Assembly: GCA_021803215.1 (NCBI GenBank)
Contig: JAJZLV010000053.1
Span: 1-37,023, forward strand
From: Actinomycetes bacterium
Lineage (GTDB): Bacteria; Actinomycetota; Acidimicrobiia; Acidimicrobiales; Bog-793
DNA: 37,023 nucleotides
Direction: 5' to 3'
Shown one piece after another: positions 19,127 to 27,653 of the stretch (its first letter is position 1; each line of letters begins with the position of its first letter). Made by a program: the position numbers and the translations under genes. The notes beneath the pieces are model-generated. The model did no database searches. It was not told the DNA's origin and was given only the letters and a program-made list of their open reading frames with translations.

Positions 19127-20520
19127 TTGGCGGGGACTGCCTGGTGCCGGTCCATCATGTCGGCCATCACCATCTTGATGAACTGGTCCGCCTCGGCGGT
19201 CATCCCGCCGGCCACCCCGCCGTAGATGGCGCCGCTCGAGGGGGCCGTGCCGGCCGCCTCCTTCTCCTTGGCATACTCGATCGCCGCCGCCAGGTCGGCC
19301 GAGAAGGCCGCGACCACGCCCTTTTGGGTCTGAGGTCGGGTGACCGCCATGTGGAGGGCGTTCGGGTACTGCTGTCCGTTGAAGCGCCAGCCTCTTTGCC
19401 GCATGAAGTCGTTCACGTGGTAGATGTCGAAAAGGTCGCTTGTGAAGGAGAAGAGGAAGGTCGGCCGGCCGAGGATCCGCAGCTCCCTGTGGGAGGCGAC
19501 CGCCTCCTGCATGGCGGCCGCGGCGGCGAAGATCTCCGCCGCGTAACGGCGGTAGCCGCTGCGCCCGAGCGAGACGAGCGAAGCCCAGGTGGCCGCCAGC
19601 AGACCACCCGAGCGTGAGCCGTCCATCCCCGGTGAGCAGTACTTCCCACCGCTCCAGTCGGTCAGGTAGAAGTACTGGGCGTTCCTGAGAGCCTTGTCTC
19701 TGAACAGGACCGTCGAAGAGCCCTTGAAGGCGTAGCCGTACTTGTGGGTGTCGGCCGAGATCGAGGTGACCCCCGGGAGGCGGAAGTCGAAGGGCGGGAC
19801 GGGGTAGCCGAGCTCCTCGCCGAAGGGGAGGATGAAGCCCCCGAGGCAGGCGTCTACGTGGAGGCCGATACCGGCCGAGCGAGCCAGCTCGGAGAGCCCG
19901 TCGATCGGGTCGGTCGTGCCGTAGCCGTAGTTGCAGGCCGATCCGACAAGGGCGATGGTGTCCTCGTCGATGTGGGAGGCGACCCAGTCGAGGTCGACGA
20001 GAGTCGTGTCCGGGTCGATCGGCGCTCGGCGCAGCTCGATGCCGAAGAGGTGGCAGGCCTTGTCGAAGGCCGGGTGGGCGGTCTCGGGCTTGATGAGGTT
20101 CGGATGCTCGACGCCCCGGCTGGTGGCAGCGTGCTCGCGGTAGGCGAGGACGGCATGGGCGATGCTGCCAGTCCCGCCGCTCGTCACGAGCCCGGCAGGC
20201 TCGGTGCCCTCGATCGCACCGGCGTGGAACAGGTCGAGCGCCATGGCGATGATCTCGCCCTCGAAGCGGGTCTGGCTCGGACACATGTCGCGCTGCAAGG
20301 CGTTCACGTGGGCGAAGAGGCCGAAGGTCTCGTTCATGAAGCCGTAGTGCTCGTGGTCCCCGCAGTACATCGTGCCCGAGCACTTGCCGGTCTCCCAGAA
20401 GGCGTCCTCTTCGGACGCCATCTCCCGCAGTTCGGCGAGGATCTCCTCTCGCGGGCGTCCCTGCTCGGGAAGAGACCGCAGCACTCCGTAGCGGCTCGCA
20501 TAGGGATACTCGTTGCTCAA
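19123..20520 (-). CDS. PLP-dependent decarboxylase/lyase, sphingosine-1-phosphate lyase-like
   Basis: SGTMYCGDHEHYGFMNETFGLFAHVNALQRDMCPSQTRFEGEIIAMALDLF...VTSGGTGSIAHAV...VDACLGGFILPF...ISADTHKYGYAFKGSS (PLP Lys). TTG start at 20520 with GGAGG RBS. Confidence 0.88.
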   Translation of the reverse strand: MSNEYPYASRYGVLRSLPEQGRPREEILAELREMASEEDAFWETGKCSGTMYCGDHEHYGFMNETFGLFAHVNALQRDMCPSQTRFEGEIIAMALDLFHAGAIEGTEPAGLVTSGGTGSIAHAVLAYREHAATSRGVEHPNLIKPETAHPAFDKACHLFGIELRRAPIDPDTTLVDLDWVASHIDEDTIALVGSACNYGYGTTDPIDGLSELARSAGIGLHVDACLGGFILPFGEELGYPVPPFDFRLPGVTSISADTHKYGYAFKGSSTVLFRDKALRNAQYFYLTDWSGGKYCSPGMDGSRSGGLLAATWASLVSLGRSGYRRYAAEIFAAAAAMQEAVASHRELRILGRPTFLFSFTSDLFDIYHVNDFMRQRGWRFNGQQYPNALHMAVTRPQTQKGVVAAFSADLAAAIEYAKEKEAAGTAPSSGAIYGGVAGGMTAEADQFIKMVMADMMDRHQAVPAK

Positions 20521-20619
20521 GGGGACCTCCTCATCGGCCGGCCGGTGTAAACGATACGGGCTCGTGGCGCGGGGCTCCCCTGCCGGGGCCAGCTCTGGCC
20601 ACCTCGAAGGCGCTGTGGC

Positions 20620-21420
20620 GAGTCGGCGGCAGACCCAAGGTTGGTCGCAGGCGTCGTCGCGGCTCTTCATCACAGCGGGCGGTGAGCGCGACAAGGCCTG
20701 GGGCGACGAGACGATCCGCTGGCACCCAAGTGAGGGCTGGCTCGAGATCGCGACAAAGCCACCCGGCCGCGTTTGCATCCGGCCAACCGGTCGCACGGTC
20801 GCTACCGCGTCACCTGGCCGTATCGGGGAGACGAGGTGACGGTGCAGGCCACAAGCGGTGCCGTTCGCTCCGACATCCTCTAGGACCCGACTGAGCAACC
20901 CCGGTACGCAGACGCCTCATCGACGACCATGCCACCCCCATCGCATCCCTGGACAGCTACGCCGTGGCCCGGTGATGGCGGCAGAGGCGAACGACAAGCA
21001 CCCGGCCGTCTCAGTGCGTGATGGCTACAGCAACCCGGTCGGTCTGCCGATCACCAGCTCGCTTGTCCTCGGTGGCCTCCCCACATCCACCGGGGGCGGG
21101 CTCATACGGGACGCCAGCTCGCGATCATCGAGATCGCCGCTGTCCATCGCCCGGGGGCTTTGGACATCGAGGGATCGGGCTTAGATGCGGCCCGTCCCGC
21201 GAGCCGGGAGAAGAGAGGCAACCGCCGGTCACCTACCAGGAGGTGCAAGAGGTTGCACCGTCACATCTCGGGCCTGTTGACCGCCAAACTGCGCGACCGG
21301 CTCACCCAGATGGCCTGCGACGCAGGGGTGGCGGGTCATCGCCGCCACTCCGCCTGAGCGCCGAGCGCCCATGCCTCGTCGCCGGGCTCGCTGTCCGAGG
21401 TCGCTTCTCCCTGTGACCAC
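20620..21420 (+). pseudogene. Decayed TnpB/OrfB-like (IS605/IS607-type) transposase remnant
   Basis: Fragments in several + frames in collinear order: FITAGGERDKAWGDETIRWHPSEGWLEI / HGRYRVTWPYRGDEVTVQATSGAVRSDIL*DPT / GYSNPVGLPITSSLVLGGLPTST / IIEIAAVHRPGALDIEGSGLDAAR / HISGLLTAKLRDRLTQMACDAGV. Multiple stops and frameshifts. Confidence 0.6.
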
Positions 21421-21581
21421 CGCTGCATGGTGGCCGGTGAGAGATCGTTGATTTGAACTGTGCCTTCAAGACCACGGTGCCTACCCGAGGCGAAGGACAC
21501 GAGGTGGCCCAGGATCGCCCGGTCGCTCGCCGGGCGCTACTCACCATCGCGCCGGGTCAGGAACGGTCGCCGCCGTCGCGT

Positions 21582-22979
21582 CTAGGTTGCCGGACTGACC
21601 GAGCTCATGTTGAAGCCGTCCACCCTGAGCGGAGGCATGGCGGAGCGAGTCAGCCACTCGCCCCATTCACGCGACAGACAGCGCTCGGTGCTGCCCGCCT
21701 CGGCCGTCCGCCTCAAGATGTCGAGCGGGCTCTCGTTGAAGCGAAAGTTGTTCACCGCCCCCACCACCTCACCCTTGTCGATCAGGTAGACGCCGTCGCG
21801 GGTGAGCCCGGTGAGAAGGAGAGTGGCCGGATCGACGGGACGGATGTACCAAAGGCATGTGAGGAGGAGCCCACGCTCGGTGCGACCCACCATCTCGTCG
21901 ACGTTGGCGCTTGCTCCCGGGAGCTCGAGGACGAGGTTGTCGACGTCGGGGGTGAAGGTGCCACCCGCCGCCGAACGGGCAGCACCCGCCCGGTGATACC
22001 TAAGACGGCGGAGCACGCCGTGACGCACCATGTCGACCCGGGAGGTGGCCACCCCGTTGTCGAAGACCGACGAGTCGGCCGTCGAGGCTTTTGCTATCAC
22101 GAAGGGCGGGGTCGGAAAGCGAGCGTCAGCCGGGTCGCCGTAAAGGTCGAAGGGGAGGTCGAAGAGCTTCTCTCCGACTCTCGTCTTACCGCTCGGGGCG
22201 GAGAAGACGTTCCGCCCCTCCTCAGCCTGCCTGCCGGAGGCGAACTTGTCGAGCATGAGGACGAGGTCCGCCACCGCATCTGGCGGAAGGAGCGTCTCGT
22301 ACCGGCCGGCCGGGAGCTCCACTTTGCTGCCGGCCCACCGGAGGCCGCGTGCGACGCGGGCCTCGAGGCCTTCGAGGTCGACATCGGAGAAGTCGTTCGT
22401 GCCGGTACCCGCCCAGGCCGACCGGGATCCGTCAGCCGCCCGCCCGACCAGTTCCACCCGGCCGCTCGGGGTGGAAAAGCGCCGCCTCAGCCCGGTCGAG
22501 GAGGCGAGGTAGGTGGTGGTCACCTCGTGGCGAGCGAAGCCGGCCCTCACCTCGTTGGAGGACTCGGCGCGCGCGAACAGGTCGTTCAGCCTGGAGAGCA
22601 CCGGCTCGAGTCGTCCGAGGTCGGTGTCGGGGGCAGCTGTGGCGAAGTCGGCGTCGTTTGCCTCGGGCCCTACGAGCTCGAAGGCATCCTCGGCTGGCTC
22701 CGAGCCGGCCGCGTCGGCTCTCGAAAGCCTGACCAGCTCCTCGACGGGGAGAGCGCCGCTGGCAGAGGCAACCCCGGACGCGATGCCGGCCGCCCTGGAT
22801 TCGAAGCTCACCAGCGTGACGTTTCGCTGCCGCCGAACGCCGTTCGTCGTGACAGTGTTGTTTGCGAAGCGGACCTCGGCCGAGTAGGACTCCTCGACGA
22901 TCGCCAGCCGGCCGGCCGTTCCAGCACCAGCAATGGCACGCTCTGCCAGCTCAGCCGGGCCTGTCATCTGAGAGCTCAT
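21582..22979 (-). CDS. TldE/PmbA-family metalloprotease partner
   Basis: YSAEVRFANNTVTTNGVRRQRNVTLVSFES...VVIAKASTADSSVFDNGVATSRVDMVRHGVLRRLRYHR...GLLLTCLWYIRPVDPATLLLTGLTRDGVYLIDKGEVVGAVNNFRFNES. Adjacent to TldD. Confidence 0.9.
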   Translation of the reverse strand: MSSQMTGPAELAERAIAGAGTAGRLAIVEESYSAEVRFANNTVTTNGVRRQRNVTLVSFESRAAGIASGVASASGALPVEELVRLSRADAAGSEPAEDAFELVGPEANDADFATAAPDTDLGRLEPVLSRLNDLFARAESSNEVRAGFARHEVTTTYLASSTGLRRRFSTPSGRVELVGRAADGSRSAWAGTGTNDFSDVDLEGLEARVARGLRWAGSKVELPAGRYETLLPPDAVADLVLMLDKFASGRQAEEGRNVFSAPSGKTRVGEKLFDLPFDLYGDPADARFPTPPFVIAKASTADSSVFDNGVATSRVDMVRHGVLRRLRYHRAGAARSAAGGTFTPDVDNLVLELPGASANVDEMVGRTERGLLLTCLWYIRPVDPATLLLTGLTRDGVYLIDKGEVVGAVNNFRFNESPLDILRRTAEAGSTERCLSREWGEWLTRSAMPPLRVDGFNMSSVSPAT

Positions 22980-24481
22980 CGCCCGGACTCCGCTTTCGTG
23001 TTCAAGACGTTGACCTGGCGAAAGAGGGCGGCCGGGCAGCCGTGGCTGACGGGAGCTGATTGCATCGGCTGGCCCTTCCCGCAGTTGAAGGCCCCGCCGA
23101 GCACATAGGTGGAGGATCCGCCAACTGCCTCCATCGAGCCCCAGAAGTCCGTTGTCCGGGCCTGGTAGGCGACGTCTTTCAGCTGGCCGGTGAGCCGTCC
23201 GTTCTCAATCGAGAAGAAGCGCTGGCCGGTGAACTGGAAGTTGTGGCGCTGCATGTCGATCGACCAGCTCTTGTCACCGACGACATAGATGCCACTTTCG
23301 ACCGCCCCGATCAGGTCCTGGAGCGTGACCTCGTCGCGGGCGGGCTGCAAGGAGACGTTCGCCATCCGCTGGATCGGCGTCTGGAGGGCGGACTCGGCGT
23401 AGGCGCAGCCGTTGGAACGTGAGAAACCCATCTCGGCCGCGATGCGGCGGTCCAGCTGGTAGCCGCGGAGGACCCCGTCGATGACGAGGTCGAACGACTG
23501 CCCCTCGACCCCTTCGTCGTCGACGGCGATAGTCGATAGCCCGTGCTCGACGGTACGGTCCGCTCTTATGTTCATCACCTCGGAGCCGTAACGAAGAGAG
23601 CCGAGCTTGTCGAAGGTGGCGAAAGAGGTCCCCGCCATGGCCGCTTCGTAGCCCATTGCCCGGTCGAGCTCGGTGGCATGGCCGATCGACTCGTGGATCG
23701 TGAGCCAGAGGTTGCTCGGGTCGATCACCAGGTCGTAATGGCCTGCCTCGACCGATAGGGCCTGCCTCTTCTCCGCCAGATGCCCGGGCAGCTCCGCTAG
23801 CTCGATCTCGAAATCCCAGCCGGTGCCGACGAGGTACTCCCATCCCCGACCGGCCGGCGGTGCCAGGGTGCGCATCGTCTCGAATTCGCCGGTCTGCGGG
23901 TCGACCGAGAGGATCTCGACCGTCGGGTGGATCCTCACCCTGCGCTGGATGGCGGTCGTACCGGCTAGGTCGGCGTAGTACTTGTCCTCGACCACGGCGC
24001 GGACTGAGGCTGTGACGTGGTCTACCTCCGGCGAGGCGAGCAGGCGGTCGCTCCAGGTACCCAAGAGCTCGACCTTCTCCTGCAGCGGAACGTCGACCGG
24101 GTCGATCTCGTAGGACGAAACCCACTCGACCCGGCCGTGAGGCTCCTCCGGGGCGAGCTCGACCCGGCGTCTCAGCGCCTGGCTCGTCGCTCGGGCCGTG
24201 GCCACCGCGCGGCGTGCGAGGCCGGCCCCGGCATCGGCTCCGAGCTCGACGGTGGCGGCGAAGCCGAAAGAACCCTCCTCGACCACCCGGCAGCTGGCAC
24301 CGAGGCTCGTCTCGTCGAGCGAGGTCTCGACTCGGCCGTCCCGCAGGGTGAGGAGCTGTGAGCGGGTCTGCTCGACGCGCACCGAGGCGCTGTCGCAGCC
24401 CGCCAAGCCGGCCGCCTCGAGGGCCGCCGCCGCCATCTCGTCGAGGCGAAGGTCCTGGAACGAGTCGCTCTGTCCTGCCAC
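22976..24481 (-). CDS. tldD: TldD-family metalloprotease
   Basis: LWLTIHESIGHATELDRAMGYEAAMAGTSFATFDKLGSLRYGSEVMNIRADRT (HExxxH). Overlaps the TldE start by 4 bp. Confidence 0.93.
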   Translation of the reverse strand: MAGQSDSFQDLRLDEMAAAALEAAGLAGCDSASVRVEQTRSQLLTLRDGRVETSLDETSLGASCRVVEEGSFGFAATVELGADAGAGLARRAVATARATSQALRRRVELAPEEPHGRVEWVSSYEIDPVDVPLQEKVELLGTWSDRLLASPEVDHVTASVRAVVEDKYYADLAGTTAIQRRVRIHPTVEILSVDPQTGEFETMRTLAPPAGRGWEYLVGTGWDFEIELAELPGHLAEKRQALSVEAGHYDLVIDPSNLWLTIHESIGHATELDRAMGYEAAMAGTSFATFDKLGSLRYGSEVMNIRADRTVEHGLSTIAVDDEGVEGQSFDLVIDGVLRGYQLDRRIAAEMGFSRSNGCAYAESALQTPIQRMANVSLQPARDEVTLQDLIGAVESGIYVVGDKSWSIDMQRHNFQFTGQRFFSIENGRLTGQLKDVAYQARTTDFWGSMEAVGGSSTYVLGGAFNCGKGQPMQSAPVSHGCPAALFRQVNVLNTKAESGR

Positions 24482-24484
24482 CGG

Positions 24485-24940
24485 TTAGGCCCTCTTCAAG
24501 ATGGATCGGGTGTGGCCCGTCAAGGCCTCGTCGTTCATCGCTATGTCGAGCTCCACCAACAAGGTCTCGTCTCTCAGGATCAGGTGGCGAGCGGTCGCCG
24601 TGACGTTGAGAGCTGTGGGTGCCTGGCCTATCTCGGTCGAGCCGAGGACGATTCCCTCCGTCGTGAGGCTGCCCGTCAGCACCTCAGTGATTCCCGTCGG
24701 CGCCGCGATCGTCATGGACACTGTGCCGTCCTCGCCGAGCGAGAGGTAGCCGCTCTCGGCGTGTGCGGTGGCGCCTTCGAGCGTCCTTGTCAGCTGGTGG
24801 TACTCGATCCAGGCCTTGCCGCGGTGGGCGAAGCTCAGCCGGTCTTTGAAGGAGAAGCCGCCCCAGAGGCCTTCGCCCTCTCCCTCCCATTCGCCGAGCA
24901 GGAAGTCGATGTCGACCGGTGGGGAGCCATCTGAGGTCAC
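24485..24940 (-). CDS. Nitrobindin-like/FABP-like heme-binding beta-barrel protein
   Basis: VDIDFLLGEWEGEGEGLWGGFSFKDRLSFAHRGKAWIEYHQLT; GxWxGxG motif and short all-beta pattern. Confidence 0.75.
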   Translation of the reverse strand: MTSDGSPPVDIDFLLGEWEGEGEGLWGGFSFKDRLSFAHRGKAWIEYHQLTRTLEGATAHAESGYLSLGEDGTVSMTIAAPTGITEVLTGSLTTEGIVLGSTEIGQAPTALNVTATARHLILRDETLLVELDIAMNDEALTGHTRSILKRA

Positions 24941-25496
24941 CCGCAGAACCGTAGTTTTCCGGCGAGCGGTCTGCAGCCTTGGCCGAAAGATGACTTACCT
25001 CGGGCTCGCCTGTTTGCTCCCCCCGGGTTCGGCAGCTCGCCCGCATCGAACCAGCGGTAAGCGGTCCGGGGGTGGATGGGTTGGGCCCCAGCCCTCTCAG
25101 CAGAGTTCATCGTTGCTCACACTGATCTGGGGCGTGACAAGGGTGGCAGCCCTAACTTCATGCCACCGTCATGGCAAGAGGATGTGACTCCGTCGCGGCC
25201 CAGTCGAGGATACGGCGAGCCGCTGCAAAAGGCGCCGAGCAAACTGAACTACGGGCCGGTTTCCGCCCGCTGGGAGCCGTGTTGCGCTCCGGGGTGATGA
25301 GCGCGGCGGCCCGACACTCCCGCTGCCGGCGACAGCTCGAGGTCGGTCATTTCTGCTGCGCTTCTCACCGCGGCCTCTGCCTGCGATAGGACACCTCGCT
25401 CCCCGCCCGGAAACCCCCAACTGAGCGAGCACGAGCGAGCGGGGTGTTCACAAGTTAGCTCTGAGGCCAGGGGGAACGTCAGTTTCCGTCCGCGCG

Positions 25497-25522
25497 TTTG
25501 GCGCGGCAGTTTTCGCGCCAAA
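25497..25522. repeat. 9-bp perfect inverted repeat TTTGGCGCG-8 nt-CGCGCCAAA
   Basis: TTTGGCGCG (25497-25505), gcagtttt, CGCGCCAAA (25514-25522). Confidence 0.6.
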
Positions 25523-25543
25523 ACGACAAAATTCCTGGTAGGA

Positions 25544-25581
25544 GCGCGTGGAAACTTGCCCGATCGCGCGTGGAACTTTGC
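25544..25581. repeat. Two imperfect tandem repeats GCGCGTGGAA(AC/CT)TTGC, 22-bp period
   Basis: GCGCGTGGAAACTTGC (25544-25559) and GCGCGTGGAACTTTGC (25566-25581), 14/16 identical. Confidence 0.6.
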
Positions 25582-25756
25582 TTATGAAGTTCTCAGACTG
25601 CGAGGGCGAGCTGGGGGGACGTGCGCAACGACATCTCTTACTGGCCTCGTAGTGCGTGGGGGCTCGCTCGGCCGGTCGCGATCAGACGAGGGAGCGATGG
25701 TGGCCGCCGTGGCCGGCGGGGAGCACGCAGTAAGCGTCGGCGATCGGCATGGGGGC

Positions 25757-27187
25757 TCAGCAAATCGGTGCAGGAGAGCCGGCGGCAGTGGGCCGTTCCG
25801 TCACGGCGTCCGGGGTGTTGCTGGGGGAGCCAATCGGTGCGAAGCCGGCTGGGAGGTCGGTCTGCTCCTTGTCGCCCGGGAGCTGGCTGCTTTGAGCAAT
25901 ACCAGGCCCGGGATCGATCATGGAGAGGCACTCCTTCCCGCGGGCCACGAGGACCATGTGGAGTCGGGCGACCATCTTGGCTGCCATCTCTTCGAGCGAC
26001 GGTTCTCCACATACGTCGGACACGGCTTGCGGCAGGTTGGCCGCGAGCGCGCCGACGCGGTCTATGACCTCGCTCGAAGAAAGCCCGACGTCGACCGCTA
26101 GCTTCCCCCACTCTCGACGGCCGATCTGGCGTAGGCGTCTCTGCCCGCCGATCGTCATCGCCAGGTCCAGCCCGTCCAGACCGAAGTCCGGATCGTCGTA
26201 GACGAGTGCAGAGGCCGCGTCATACAGCGGAGCCAGCCGGACTCGCTGGCCAGAGAGAAGGAGCGAGAAGTTCTTCGCGTGGGCATCGCTCCCTCCGATG
26301 AGCCACTGGAAAGCCAGCTGGTCGACGAGGTCGAGCACGCAACGGCGGGCCTCGGCGCCAGGCTGAGCCCGCCAGAGCAACTCGGCCATGCGCCGCGGCC
26401 CTGGCCCACCCTCACGCTGGTACTTGTGCTCGGGCAGGATGCCAAGAGCCTGGCAGAAGTCCTCCTGGTGTACCCGTAGCCAGCGCCCATCGCGCTGCAG
26501 GCGGTCGTAACGTTCGACTACGAGCGCCCGGGTTCCTGCAAACTCCTGCAGCCGCGTCCTTGCGGTCGGGATACCGAGCCGCCGTCCGACCTCGAGGCAG
26601 ACATGCTCGTTCACGTCGTGATGCTCGTAGCCGGGAACGGTCGGCTTCAGGATGTGAGTGGTCGGGGTAGCCCCACCGGGGCGACCCCACCTAGTGCCGT
26701 CGTACAACAGCGCCAGCTTCGCCTGAGCACCGGTCAAGCTCCACTGCGGCCCATGTCGCGTGTAGTGCCACATTGTCGGATCGATCCGCAAGGCATGCAG
26801 CCACCGGCCGATGTCCTCGGCTTCGAGCCACTCGACCGATCCACCGACGCGGGCTGCCTCGTAGCGCTCGGGTCGGACGAACTGGACGGCACCCGCGACA
26901 TCCTCGCCGACCTCTTTCAGCAGTGCGAAGGGATGCCGAGAGGTGATGTCGAACTGCTGACGCCAGCGCTGGAGCACTCGCTCGTTGTCCGGCAACAGGC
27001 CTTCGACGAAGGGGCGGACGACGCGGTGCTCGTGACGTGAGACGACGGTCGGCATTGAGAGGGACAAGGGAGTGGCGGCACGCGGCCGGCTCGTCTCATA
27101 GCTGAAGTGCATCCTCCCGCTCGGATCATGCACGAGCTCGCCGGCGAACTCGCCTTCGATGAGGACGAGGAGCCGCTTATCGCTCAT
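25757..27187 (-). CDS. hipA: HipA-like serine/threonine kinase toxin
   Basis: HipA N-domain LLVLIEGEFAGELVHDPSGRMHFSYE...SLSMP; SLTGAQAKLALLYDG; FQWLIGGSDAHAKNFSLLLSG; LAPLYDAASAL. Confidence 0.93.
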   Translation of the reverse strand: MSDKRLLVLIEGEFAGELVHDPSGRMHFSYETSRPRAATPLSLSMPTVVSRHEHRVVRPFVEGLLPDNERVLQRWRQQFDITSRHPFALLKEVGEDVAGAVQFVRPERYEAARVGGSVEWLEAEDIGRWLHALRIDPTMWHYTRHGPQWSLTGAQAKLALLYDGTRWGRPGGATPTTHILKPTVPGYEHHDVNEHVCLEVGRRLGIPTARTRLQEFAGTRALVVERYDRLQRDGRWLRVHQEDFCQALGILPEHKYQREGGPGPRRMAELLWRAQPGAEARRCVLDLVDQLAFQWLIGGSDAHAKNFSLLLSGQRVRLAPLYDAASALVYDDPDFGLDGLDLAMTIGGQRRLRQIGRREWGKLAVDVGLSSSEVIDRVGALAANLPQAVSDVCGEPSLEEMAAKMVARLHMVLVARGKECLSMIDPGPGIAQSSQLPGDKEQTDLPAGFAPIGSPSNTPDAVTERPTAAGSPAPIC

Positions 27188-27488
27188 CAGCTGACCGGAG
27201 ACTGTCGAGCAGGGCGTCGACGTCTAGCCCCTGGGGTTCTGTGTCGGCAGGCGACACGACCTCGGTGTCGGTCACGGCCAAGCTGAGGCCGAGAGCGGCG
27301 AAGAGGTCGAGCACGAGCCCGAGCTCGGCCCGCCTCGCTCCTTGCTCGAATGAGTTGACCCACTGGCGCGACACGCCGGCCTGTCGTGCGGCCACCTCCT
27401 GCGACATCCCAAGGGCGCGGCGCTGTGCTCGGGCCGTATGCCCGATGTCAACGGCGGTACGGATGGGGAGCAGCCGTGGTGTCGTCAT
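27177..27488 (-). CDS. hipB: HipB-like XRE-family antitoxin
   Basis: DIGHTARAQRRALGMSQEVAARQAGVSRQWVNSFEQGARRAELGLVLDLFAALGLSLAV; overlaps the hipA start by 11 bp. Confidence 0.93.
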   Translation of the reverse strand: MTTPRLLPIRTAVDIGHTARAQRRALGMSQEVAARQAGVSRQWVNSFEQGARRAELGLVLDLFAALGLSLAVTDTEVVSPADTEPQGLDVDALLDSLRSADER

Positions 27489-27555
27489 ACGGTGACATTA
27501 TAGCATGTCGTCGTATGACGACAACTATCTGTGTCGTCGTATGACGACACAGATA
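27480..27555 (-). promoter_or_regulatory. hipBA control region: three operators (O3 27480-27497, O1 27506-27523, O2 27526-27555) plus extended -10 TATAAT (27497-27502)
   Basis: O1 TGTCGTC-GTAT-GACGACA. O2 TATCTGTGTCGTC-GTAT-GACGACACAGATA (13-bp arms). O3 on the minus strand TGTCACCGTATGACGACA (16/18 match to O1). Centres 27488.5, 27514.5, 27540.5. Minus-strand TGCTATAAT between O1 and O3. Confidence 0.85.
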
Positions 27556-27562
27556 AGTCATA

Positions 27563-27580
27563 ACTCTGTTGGGACAGAGT
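27563..27580. repeat. Short stem-loop ACTCTGT-TGGG-ACAGAGT
   Basis: 7-bp perfect arms 27563-27569 / 27574-27580. Confidence 0.5.
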
Positions 27581-27595
27581 CATCCAGGGGAAACG

Positions 27596-27633
27596 CAGGC
27601 AGACAGCGGCCGGCTACAGCAGCTGTCTGCCTG
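27596..27633 (-). terminator. Strong stem-loop downstream of tRNA-Ser, probable terminator
   Basis: CAGGCAGACAGC (27596-27607) / GCTGTCTGCCTG (27622-27633), 12-bp perfect arms, 14-nt loop. A short T run follows on the minus strand. Confidence 0.6.
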
Positions 27634-27653
27634 ATTCCCCCCTGGCTGGCTGG

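Noticed and set aside
21517-21535. GCCCGG-TCGCTCG-CCGGGC stem-loop downstream of tldE
   Set aside because: Only 6-bp arms in GC-rich sequence, expected by chance. Not called as a terminator.
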